Shown one piece after another: positions 1-5,662 of a stretch of 5,664 nt of DNA. Both the position numbers and the translations under genes were made by a program. Source of the DNA: SAR202 cluster bacterium (GTDB lineage Bacteria; Chloroflexota; Dehalococcoidia; Lucifugimonadales; UBA826); contig VFFY01000077.1 in NCBI GenBank assembly GCA_009392675.1, positions 1-5,664 on the forward strand, in the 5' to 3' direction. The stretch's first letter is position 1. Every line of letters starts with the position of its first letter. The notes under the pieces were generated by a model that was not told the origin of the DNA, did not search any database, and saw only the letters and a program-made list of their open reading frames with translations.

Positions 1-1209
1 GTTATTTTCCCTGGCCTAGTCAATTGCCATACCCACTTATTGGCTACAGCAGATAAAGGTATTCTCGAAGATTTTGGATTTCCGACCACCTTAAAATTCC
101 CCACTACCGGCCGAGGTTTACTGACCGAAAATGAGCGGAATATTTTTGCAAAACTGGCATGTATAGAAGCTATAAGAAGTGGGACTACAACCTTACTGGA
201 AATCTCAGATAATATTGCAAGTTATGCTCAAACTTTGGATTCTACGGGACTTCGTTTTTTTATGGGTGAAACCATGAAAGATATTGATGATGAAAAACTG
301 AAGGATGGCTATTTTGAATATTCATCCCATAACCGAGATACCACTATTGGAAGGGCTTCTGACCTAATAGACAAATGGCACGGCAGATCAAACGGCAGGA
401 TAAGAGGCTTTGTCGCTCCTCATGCTCCAGAGACTGTTTCCCCCGAGCTTTTGAGGGATTCGAGAGATTTGGCAGAGAAATATGGACTTGGATATACGAT
501 TCATTTGTCACAAAGCTATAAGGAAATCGAGGCAATTAAACGTATCAGAGGGGTTCTGCCAACTCATTATCTTTTTGCCAACGAATTTTTGAGTGATCGC
601 CTAGTTGCTGCCCATTGTAGGTATGTCGACAGTTCTGAAATTGCATTGCTGGGCCAAAGCCACTCTGGGATATCTCATAATTCCGCTATAGGGGCTCGTA
701 GAGGGGCAGCGGCCCCTATCGCAGAACTATTATCGTCCGGATGTTCAGTTGGTATGGGGTCGGACAACATGGCAGAAGATATGGTGGAGGTGATGAGAGC
801 CGCTCTCTTCCATGAAAGGGTTCGGAGAAATGACGAGATGAATCCTCAGCCTGAGGATGTACTAGAATGGGGCACGATAGGCGGAGCTAGGACACTGGGC
901 ATTGCTGATGAAGTGGGATCACTTGAGATCGGCAAGAAGGCCGATCTATTTATGATAGATTTCAGAAAAGCCCATTTGGTACCAACTCTCCGAATTGTCT
1001 CATCGTTTATTCACAATGGAATTTCTTCAGATGTTACAGATGTAATGGTCGACGGGAAATGGGTTATGCATAATTCTTCCATCAAGAGCATTGATGAAGA
1101 TAAGGTCATAGAACAAGCGGAAGAGATAGGACACCGGGTTTGGAATCAGTTAGTTAAAGAAAATCCCAACGTGCCATTCCCAATTAATTTACCGCCTGGG
1201 CCCCTGTAA
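1..1209 (+). CDS. Amidohydrolase, TRZ/ATZ (chlorohydrolase/deaminase-like) family, 5'-truncated by the window
   Basis: Metal-dependent hydrolase of the amidohydrolase superfamily, cytoplasmic, probably acting on a C-N bond of an amide, amidine or N-heterocycle; substrate unknown. Counting codons from base 1, the frame is open at the left edge and reads PGLVNCHTHL at residues 4-13, the strand-1 HxH motif (H10, H12). Later landmarks are APHAP (139-143), H168 in IHLSQ, H205 in AAHC, H226 in ISHN and D255 in GSDN, the usual metal or catalytic positions. The C-terminal GGARTLGIADEVGSLEIGKK stretch is the small beta-domain signature. In the window 402 residues are present; family members run about 440-470, so roughly 50-60 N-terminal residues are missing. 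The TTG at nt 40 lies after the HxH motif and cannot be the true start. The HxxE position of MTA/SAH deaminases is Gln here (Q171), so ordinary deamination is uncertain. No signal peptide can be judged. The family is secure; the function is not. Confidence 0.9.
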   Translation, partial: VIFPGLVNCHTHLLATADKGILEDFGFPTTLKFPTTGRGLLTENERNIFAKLACIEAIRSGTTTLLEISDNIASYAQTLDSTGLRFFMGETMKDIDDEKLKDGYFEYSSHNRDTTIGRASDLIDKWHGRSNGRIRGFVAPHAPETVSPELLRDSRDLAEKYGLGYTIHLSQSYKEIEAIKRIRGVLPTHYLFANEFLSDRLVAAHCRYVDSSEIALLGQSHSGISHNSAIGARRGAAAPIAELLSSGCSVGMGSDNMAEDMVEVMRAALFHERVRRNDEMNPQPEDVLEWGTIGGARTLGIADEVGSLEIGKKADLFMIDFRKAHLVPTLRIVSSFIHNGISSDVTDVMVDGKWVMHNSSIKSIDEDKVIEQAEEIGHRVWNQLVKENPNVPFPINLPPGPL

Positions 1210-1214
1210 ATTGG
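1180..1214. terminator. Weak hairpin at the convergent gene ends, possible bidirectional terminator
   Basis: AATTTAC (1186-1192) is the exact inverse of GTAAATT (1206-1212). CCAATT (1180-1185) can alternatively pair with AATTGG (1209-1214). The loop holds the GGGCCC palindrome (1198-1203). It overlaps the amidohydrolase stop codon and precedes the end of the opposing gene, where a shared terminator would be expected. The stem is AT-rich and no T-run follows on either strand, so classical rho-independent termination is doubtful. Confidence 0.22.
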
Positions 1215-1221
1215 AGCAGCA

Positions 1222-2061
1222 TCATTGGAATATATCGATCCCTTTAGCTGCCAAATTGGGTAGATGTATTCGAGTGCTCTGCTGATTGAAGGAATCTCCC
1301 TCTATATCTAGATATCGAAGATTTGGTAGTGAGTTGATAGGGCTTATATCTCTTATGTTATTAAATGCGAGGCCTAACCAATTTAGGGTAGTTATTTTTG
1401 ACAAAGCATCAACGTTGGTGACTCGGTTGCGGCCAACATCCAGTGAATCCAAGTATTTCAACGTAGTGAGTGGGCCGAGATCCTGAATGTTGTTTCTAGA
1501 AGCGTGTATCCATGTCACTTTACTTATTAGAGACAGTGGATCCAGATTTGATACCTCGTTGCCTTCTATATCCAAACTCTTTAATTGATCCAAATCAGAA
1601 ATAGGATGCAAATCATCTATATTATTTTCATTGAGACTTAAATCCGAAAGCATCCTCAAATTGTTTAATGGCCAAAGATCGTCTAAGTCGCAATTTTTCA
1701 GTCTCAGAGTCCTCAATTTATTTATGAAAGAAATGTGAGAGAAATCTGCAACCCCTGAATCACTCACATCTAGATTTCTTAGGTTGCCCAAATGTTGCAG
1801 GGCGAAAAAGTTTTCGAGGTTAGCATTCCTTATTTTCAATGTATCCAATAAACCCAACCCTGCCAGCGGAGATAAATCTATATCCCCATCGCAAATAACT
1901 ACCAGCTTGATAAGGTTAGGTGTGAATCGTAGATCCTCAAGATCTTCTTGAGACGCCCCGGTTATCCGTAAACAAGTCAGTTTTAGAAGCTGAGTTGAAT
2001 CTAGTTCGCCCTTGTATCCACCCATTTTAGCTCTTACTGTCTTTTCAAAGTGATTGTTCAT
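1222..2061 (-). CDS. Cytoplasmic leucine-rich-repeat protein (SDS22/internalin-type 22-residue repeats)
   Basis: A 279-residue protein that is almost entirely a leucine-rich-repeat solenoid, a fold used for protein binding; no enzymatic domain is visible. Residues 1-47 form a charged N-terminal part with one degenerate repeat (about 26-47). Residues 48-267 are ten consecutive 22-residue repeats with no insertion or deletion, following LxxLxLxxNxIxDLxPLxxL; clear examples start at 136 (RMLSDLSLNENNIDDL) and 224 (TTLNWLGLAFNNIRDI). Residues 268-279 form a short tail. There is no signal peptide, transmembrane segment or LPXTG anchor, so despite the internalin-like repeat it is probably intracellular. 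The ATG at 2061 is preceded by AGGTG 14 nt upstream and GGACG 3 nt upstream, both imperfect ribosome sites. It ends in TGA 12 bp from the convergent amidohydrolase stop. Its partner and role are unknown; nothing ties it functionally to the metabolic genes. Confidence 0.88.
   Translation of the reverse strand: MNNHFEKTVRAKMGGYKGELDSTQLLKLTCLRITGASQEDLEDLRFTPNLIKLVVICDGDIDLSPLAGLGLLDTLKIRNANLENFFALQHLGNLRNLDVSDSGVADFSHISFINKLRTLRLKNCDLDDLWPLNNLRMLSDLSLNENNIDDLHPISDLDQLKSLDIEGNEVSNLDPLSLISKVTWIHASRNNIQDLGPLTTLKYLDSLDVGRNRVTNVDALSKITTLNWLGLAFNNIRDISPINSLPNLRYLDIEGDSFNQQSTRIHLPNLAAKGIDIFQ
1261..1920 (-). repeat. Ten tandem 66-bp units encoding the 22-residue leucine-rich repeats
   Basis: Protein residues 48-267 divide into ten 22-residue units starting at residues 48, 70, 92, 114, 136, 158, 180, 202, 224 and 246, with conserved Leu/Ile and often Asn/Asp at fixed positions. 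At the DNA level the units are well diverged, so this is an old protein repeat rather than a recent tandem duplication. Confidence 0.8.
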
Positions 2062-2110
2062 TTCGTCCGATTCGGCACCTAGATAAAAATAACTTTAAGT
2101 TACCCACGGA

Positions 2111-2116
2111 ATTATA
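2111..2116 (-). promoter_or_regulatory. Candidate -10 box for the leucine-rich-repeat gene
   Basis: Read on the minus strand this is TATAAT, a perfect sigma70 -10 hexamer, about 50 nt upstream of the start at 2061. No good -35 hexamer lies 16-18 bp further upstream (the region reads AGCACA or similar), and there is no TG extension. This is a candidate only; AT-rich intergenic DNA often gives such a match. Confidence 0.38.
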
Positions 2117-2137
2117 TGGTAAAAATCTTCCTGTGTG

Positions 2138-2177
2138 CTTATAAAAAAAGAACCCCTTAGTGTCAGCTTTTTTTAAG
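2138..2177 (-). terminator. AT-rich hairpin downstream of the small minus-strand gene
   Basis: CTT-AT-AAAAAAAG (2138-2150) pairs with CTTTTTTTAAG (2167-2177), 11 bp with a 2-nt bulge around a 16-nt loop. It begins 12 nt past the TAA of the small minus-strand gene, and in that transcript the 3' arm is U-rich. The stem has almost no GC, so any terminator would be weak. A perfect 12-bp palindrome, AAGTCTAGACTT (2175-2186), overlaps its edge. Confidence 0.25.
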
Positions 2178-2189
2178 TCTAGACTTTTT

Positions 2190-2477
2190 TTAGATTCCAG
2201 AACCCAAATCTTTTCGCCGCTGGACCATGTCCATTACAGGCAATACCTCTACCCGTCCCAGACCCAAGTGATATTCAAAATGTTCAGCCACGGCTTCATA
2301 AGTGTTTGATTCCACAATCCCGAAAAGCCGGTGGGATGTCTTGTAACCCCAGGCCCCTAGTAGTTTCACCTTGTCAGTACCTTCCACCTATTCCCCTATT
2401 TTCTTCATTGATTCTTTTCCGTGCTGTACAAATCCACAAGTCGTGTGGGCATGCTGGGCTATAATTTGAAAAATCAT
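2190..2477 (-). pseudogene. Small conserved-type hypothetical gene interrupted by an in-frame TAG (codon 30)
   Basis: Read on the minus strand from ATG at 2477, the frame gives MIFQIIAQHAHTTCGF..., reaches TAG at 2390-2388, then continues open from GTG at 2387 to TAA at 2192-2190. Ignoring the TAG, the product would be 95 codons. The ATG has an AAAGGGG ribosome site (2488-2482) 4 nt upstream. The C-terminal piece contains VKLLGAW, an SH dipeptide, FGIVES, YEAVAEHF and RVEVLPV. This pattern resembles small ferredoxin-like-fold hypothetical proteins that begin with a short strand plus H...C and continue VKxLGxW...H..F.IVEa...EAV; that resemblance is from memory and was not searched. Both halves look like one domain, so the TAG breaks a single ORF; TGG to TAG is one possible origin. 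It may instead be split translation or readthrough. Function is unknown. It is divergent from the CoA-transferase operon. Confidence 0.6.
2388..2397 (-). promoter_or_regulatory. Internal ribosome-site-like AGGGG before GTG, overlapping the in-frame TAG
   Basis: On the minus strand AGGGG (2397-2393) sits 5 nt before GTG (2387-2385), and the interrupting TAG (2390-2388) directly abuts that GTG. The same AGGGG core precedes the upstream ATG. This geometry would allow termination and reinitiation, producing a 29-residue and a 65-residue piece. A purine-rich stretch can also arise by chance. Confidence 0.35.
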
Positions 2478-2517
2478 TTTACCCCTTTGCTTTTACGGGA
2501 ACCTGCTTGTATTGACT

Positions 2518-2601
2518 GTATAACCCCAATGAATCTGGGGACTCTATGGGTATATTAATAGCTTTTGCTTTATCTGCAAAAATGAAAGCTGGTCTGTACA
2601 G
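2518..2601. promoter_or_regulatory. Cluster of short inverted repeats in the divergent intergenic region
   Basis: Three dyads lie between the divergent small gene and the CoA-transferase operon. CCCCA-7-TGGGG occupies 2524-2540. TTTTGC-7-GCAAAA occupies 2563-2581. The 8-bp palindrome CTGTACAG lies at 2594-2601. The first dyad falls between a weak minus-strand -10-like TATACA (2522-2517) and a poor -35-like TAGAGT (2546-2541), a position where a regulator could control the small gene. These are possible operators; no regulator gene is in view and none matches a site I can name. Confidence 0.3.
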
Positions 2602-2618
2602 CAGAATTATTCAATCCT

Positions 2619-2647
2619 TTGAGTTTTAATTTTCAAGATGATATAAA
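2619..2647 (+). promoter_or_regulatory. Candidate sigma70 promoter for the CoA-transferase/ThDP-lyase operon
   Basis: TTGAGT (2619-2624) and TATAAA (2642-2647) are separated by exactly 17 bp, matching the -35 and -10 consensus at 4 of 6 and 5 of 6 bases. Transcription would begin near 2654, giving a leader of about 46 nt to the ATG at 2700. Spacing and position are both as expected, making this the best promoter match I see in the window. Confidence 0.55.
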
Positions 2648-2662
2648 TCCCTTAACTAGGGA
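2648..2662 (+). promoter_or_regulatory. Inverted repeat at the predicted transcription start, possible operator
   Basis: TCCCT (2648-2652) and AGGGA (2658-2662) form a perfect 5-bp dyad around TAACT, immediately after the -10 box and centred on the predicted +1. A bound repressor here would block initiation. The alternative is a small 5' leader hairpin. The cognate regulator is not in the window. Confidence 0.35.
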
Positions 2663-2699
2663 ATGCCCAAACTTTTATTATGATTGACGGAGGTGGATT

Positions 2700-3953
2700 A
2701 TGAGCTATAAAAGCCCAGAGCCGGAAGTTAATGGACCCCTTACAGGCATAAAGGTCTTGGATTGGACTATCTGGCAATTTGGCCCGGTTAGTACCTCAAT
2801 GATGGGAGACATGGGAGCAGACGTCATAAAAATCGAGTCCTTAGACGGAGACCCCTCTAGGGGCCTTTCTAGGGCCTCTAGTCTGAAAATGGACCTGGGT
2901 GAAGGCAGAATCGCTTACTTTGAAACCTGTAATAGGAATAAGAGAAGCATTGCGGTTAATTTAAAAACTCCAGAAGGCCGCCAAGTCGTCTACGACCTTT
3001 GTAAGGATGCCGATGTATTTGTCCAAAATTTCAGGTCAGGCGTTGCGGAAAGACTTGGCTTGGGCTATGAAACCCTACGAGACATAAACCCCAGATTAAT
3101 TTACGGATCTGCCAATGGGTATGGGCCACTTGGTCCGGATGCAGGTCAACCATCATTTGATGGATGTGGGCAAGCTCGATCTGGTTTAATGATGTCGGCG
3201 ACGAAAGCTGATCAGGAATATCCAACTCAGGTAACTCAGGGAGTCTCTGATCAAATGGGGGGCATAATGCTGTGCCAAGGGGTTTTAGCGGCTTTGGTAT
3301 CAAGGAGTCTAAGGGGTACAGGCCAGAAGGTTGAAACTTCACATTTAAGTGCCAACATGTGGTTGCAAGGCCTGGGAGTCACAATGAGCTTGCTGCAGGG
3401 TGGGGTTGGCTTTTCTCCCTATAACCGAAATGAGCCAGTAAATCCCTTGTCTAATGTTTATAAAACATCTGATGGACGTTTCATAATGATGATGCACCTC
3501 CAGCCAGATCAGTATTGGGAACCTCTATTAGAAGCTATGGATCTTAAAGAGTTTATAGGTGACCCTCGATACTCAGAGATGAAAAATAGAGCAGACCATT
3601 CAGCAGAAGTGGTTGCCTTGCTCGATAAAAGATTCGCCGAAAAAACAGCTCAGGAATGGGACTCTCTGTTCAGAAAATTTTCTACAGATTTTATTTATTC
3701 TCTAGTGCAAACAGTGCAAGACTTGCCTTATGATCCCCAAGTGATTGCGAATGACTTTATCACCACGTTTGACCATCCTGTGCTTGGAGAGGTTCAAATG
3801 TGTAATCACCCGACTATATATAGCGACACACCAGCCGGTATTTGGAAGGAAGCCCCAGAAGTTGGGCAACATACAGAACAGGTCTTGATTGATGAATTGG
3901 GATATGGTTGGGACGACATTGAGAAGCTGCAAAGCACGGGCACAATTTTGTAA
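2700..3953 (+). CDS. Family III CoA-transferase (CaiB/BaiF)
   Basis: Cytoplasmic enzyme moving CoA between carboxylic acids through an aspartyl mixed-anhydride/thioester mechanism; typically an intertwined homodimer. At 417 residues it is full-length for the family. Visible signatures in order are GPLTGIKVLDWT (12-23), GADVIKIES (39-47), NRNKRSIAVNLKTPEGR (78-94), QNFRSGVAERLGLGYETL (109-126), NPRLIYGSANGYG (130-142) and D184 in GVSDQMGG, the expected catalytic Asp by alignment with the GDSNSG region of formyl-CoA transferase. The C-terminus carries the usual HTEQVLIDELGY (391-402). The GGGGQ loop of formyl-CoA:oxalate transferase is absent; that region reads RNEPVNPLSNVYKTSDGRF (243-261), as in broader CaiB/BaiF members. 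GGAGG (2689-2693) sits 6 nt before the ATG. It is the first gene of an operon with the ThDP lyase 23 bp downstream, suggesting it activates that enzyme's substrate. CoA donor and acceptor cannot be named. Confidence 0.93.
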   Translation: MSYKSPEPEVNGPLTGIKVLDWTIWQFGPVSTSMMGDMGADVIKIESLDGDPSRGLSRASSLKMDLGEGRIAYFETCNRNKRSIAVNLKTPEGRQVVYDLCKDADVFVQNFRSGVAERLGLGYETLRDINPRLIYGSANGYGPLGPDAGQPSFDGCGQARSGLMMSATKADQEYPTQVTQGVSDQMGGIMLCQGVLAALVSRSLRGTGQKVETSHLSANMWLQGLGVTMSLLQGGVGFSPYNRNEPVNPLSNVYKTSDGRFIMMMHLQPDQYWEPLLEAMDLKEFIGDPRYSEMKNRADHSAEVVALLDKRFAEKTAQEWDSLFRKFSTDFIYSLVQTVQDLPYDPQVIANDFITTFDHPVLGEVQMCNHPTIYSDTPAGIWKEAPEVGQHTEQVLIDELGYGWDDIEKLQSTGTIL

Positions 3954-3976
3954 CAATAAATCATGAAGGAGAAAAC

Positions 3977-5641
3977 ATGGGACAGATAGACGGCGGCCAT
4001 TTATTTGCCAAGGCCTTGAAGAAAGAGGGAATCGAGTATGTGTTTACCTTGAATGGTGGCCATATTTACAACCTTTATGAAGGCTGTGCTGACGAAGGTA
4101 TAAAGCTAATAGATTTCAGGCATGAACAAGTGGCAGCCCATGCAGCCGAAGGGTGGGCAAAAGTAACCGGTAAACCAGGGGTTTGCATAGTGACAGCAGG
4201 TCCAGGAGTCACTGATGCCGTGACCGGTATTGCCAACGCCTTCCAAGCACCCAGTCCCATGATAATGATTGGTGGGAACGCCGGGATATTTGACCATTTG
4301 AGAGGAGGTCTTCAGGATTTTGATAGTGCAACATTCCTGAAACCTGTTACTAAATTTTCAGAACAAGTAAAAAGGGTGGAAAGGATTCCCGAATATGTGT
4401 CCAATGCATTTCGAGCTGCTACCAGTGGAATACCTGGACCGGCCTACCTAGAAATTCCTATTGACATCGTAAACGGAGTAACAGAAGAAGAAGATGTTAA
4501 GTTTCCTGACAGATATAGAACTGAATCAAGAGCCTTTGGGGACCCAGAATATATTCAAAAGATCGTGGACATCCTGAAAGATGCGGAACGACCGATGGTC
4601 TTAGCCGGCTCTGATGTTTGGTGGTGTGATGCCTCCGAAGAATTAAGAGAGTTTGTAGAAAAGATCAGCGCACCCGTTTTCTTAAATGCTATGGGTAGGG
4701 GAAGTATCCACTCCAGTCATCCAAACTTAGGAAGTTTGGGAAGACGATATGGGCTTGTAAAATCAGACGCGGTTGTCCTAATTGGTACACCAGTCGATTT
4801 CAGGCTTAGCTATGGTGAAGACCGACTCTTCCCTCAGAATCCCAAGTTAATAGAGATCATGATGGACGCAAATAAAATTGGTCAAAACAGGGCGGTAGAT
4901 GTGGGAGTTACAGGAGACGTTGGGGCCATTATGAGCCAGGTGATGGAATCTCTGGATGATTCCAGTTACCAATCCAAAGGCACCGGCTGGGTGGAAGAGG
5001 TAATGACGGAGGATAAAGCCTTAAAGGAGGCCGATACAGAAATGATGGCTAGTGATTCATCTCCTATTCATCCCATGAGGCTTGTAAAAGAATTAAGGGA
5101 TGTCCTAGATGAAGATGCGACAGTCATTGGTGACGGTGGGGACATTGTTACCTTTGCTGCAAGGGTGTTGAACATAAACAAACCTGGACATTGGTTGGAC
5201 CCAGGACAATTCGGATGTTTGGGGGCAGGTAGTGGATTCGCAGCCGCGGCACAACTTGCTAGGCCGGGTAAGCAGGTCTGTATTGTATACGGCGATGGTG
5301 CATTCGGTTTAACAGGATTCGATGTTGAATCTTTTGTCCGATTCAACCTCCCAATCGTCTGCGTCCTTGGAAATAACGGTGCTTGGAACCAGACAACCCA
5401 AGGAGTGTTAGGAAGAGGTGGTAGAGCCTTGGCGACATTCCTCTCCCAAGATACTGACTACGCCAAAATAATGGAAGGTATGGGAGGCCACTCTGAAAGG
5501 GTAACTGATCCCAACGAAATAAAGCCGGCATTGGAAAGAGCATTTGCTTCAGGCAAACCCGCCCTTTTAGATGTGGTTATTGACCCTGATATTTCCTACG
5601 GAAGCATGGGAGGACGTTCAAGACAACAGAGACAATATTAG
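3977..5641 (+). CDS. Thiamine-diphosphate-dependent lyase, probable 2-hydroxyacyl-CoA lyase-like (acetolactate synthase superfamily)
   Basis: A 554-residue enzyme with the three-domain layout of the acetolactate synthase/oxalyl-CoA decarboxylase/2-hydroxyacyl-CoA lyase superfamily. The N-terminal Pyr domain (about 1-165) has E50 in FRHEQVAAHAAEG, the ThDP-activating Glu, then TAGPGVTDAVTGIANA (73-88). The middle domain (about 190-325) contains DFRLSYG (274-280), which I recall from human ILVBL/HACL2. The C-terminal PP domain has the ThDP/Mg motif GDGAFG (439-444) with NN (466-467). Where oxalyl-CoA decarboxylase has its Tyr-Glu pair, this protein reads LQ (112-113) in GGLQDFD, which argues against oxalate decarboxylation. 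Acetolactate synthase is possible but fits less well beside a CoA-transferase. Best guess: carboligation/cleavage chemistry on 2-hydroxyacyl-CoA giving formyl-CoA plus an aldehyde. AAGGAG (3966-3971), 5 nt before ATG, sets the start. It ends in TAG with a basic tail (RSRQQRQY). No signal peptide is seen. Confidence 0.88.
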   Translation: MGQIDGGHLFAKALKKEGIEYVFTLNGGHIYNLYEGCADEGIKLIDFRHEQVAAHAAEGWAKVTGKPGVCIVTAGPGVTDAVTGIANAFQAPSPMIMIGGNAGIFDHLRGGLQDFDSATFLKPVTKFSEQVKRVERIPEYVSNAFRAATSGIPGPAYLEIPIDIVNGVTEEEDVKFPDRYRTESRAFGDPEYIQKIVDILKDAERPMVLAGSDVWWCDASEELREFVEKISAPVFLNAMGRGSIHSSHPNLGSLGRRYGLVKSDAVVLIGTPVDFRLSYGEDRLFPQNPKLIEIMMDANKIGQNRAVDVGVTGDVGAIMSQVMESLDDSSYQSKGTGWVEEVMTEDKALKEADTEMMASDSSPIHPMRLVKELRDVLDEDATVIGDGGDIVTFAARVLNINKPGHWLDPGQFGCLGAGSGFAAAAQLARPGKQVCIVYGDGAFGLTGFDVESFVRFNLPIVCVLGNNGAWNQTTQGVLGRGGRALATFLSQDTDYAKIMEGMGGHSERVTDPNEIKPALERAFASGKPALLDVVIDPDISYGSMGGRSRQQRQY

Positions 5642-5654
5642 AACCTATACTGGG

Positions 5655-5662
5655 AAAGGAGG
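5655..5662 (+). promoter_or_regulatory. Strong Shine-Dalgarno site of a further operon gene beyond the window
   Basis: AAAGGAGG, close to the anti-Shine-Dalgarno ideal, appears 14 nt after the TAG of the ThDP lyase and 2 nt before the window ends. With normal spacing the next start codon would fall just outside. No terminator lies between, so the operon most likely has at least a third gene. Confidence 0.7.

Noticed and set aside
40..42. TTG as the start codon of the amidohydrolase
   Set aside because: The frame is open back to base 1 and encodes the family's PGLVNxHTH metal-binding motif upstream of this codon, so the gene starts outside the window.
1222..2061. Internalin-like surface or virulence protein
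   Set aside because: The repeat type matches, but there is no signal peptide, membrane segment or cell-wall anchor.
2175..2186. AAGTCTAGACTT as a rho-independent terminator for plus-strand transcription
   Set aside because: The palindrome is followed by a T-run, but a loop of CTAG leaves only a 4-bp AT-rich stem, and no plus-strand gene ends nearby.
2388..2390. Genome-wide reassignment of TAG to an amino acid
   Set aside because: The ThDP lyase ends in TAG (5639-5641) at the expected family length, just before the next ribosome site, so TAG works as a stop here. Only local readthrough would remain possible.
5068..5346. Minus-strand open frame inside the ThDP lyase gene
   Set aside because: It lies wholly within a well-supported enzyme gene, has Pro/Ser/Ala-rich low-complexity composition and no ribosome site; it is a shadow frame, like the others opposite the metabolic genes.
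2700..5641. Confident frc-oxc oxalate catabolism annotation
   Set aside because: Gene order fits, but the GGGGQ loop of formyl-CoA:oxalate transferase and the Tyr-Glu pair of oxalyl-CoA decarboxylase are not seen.
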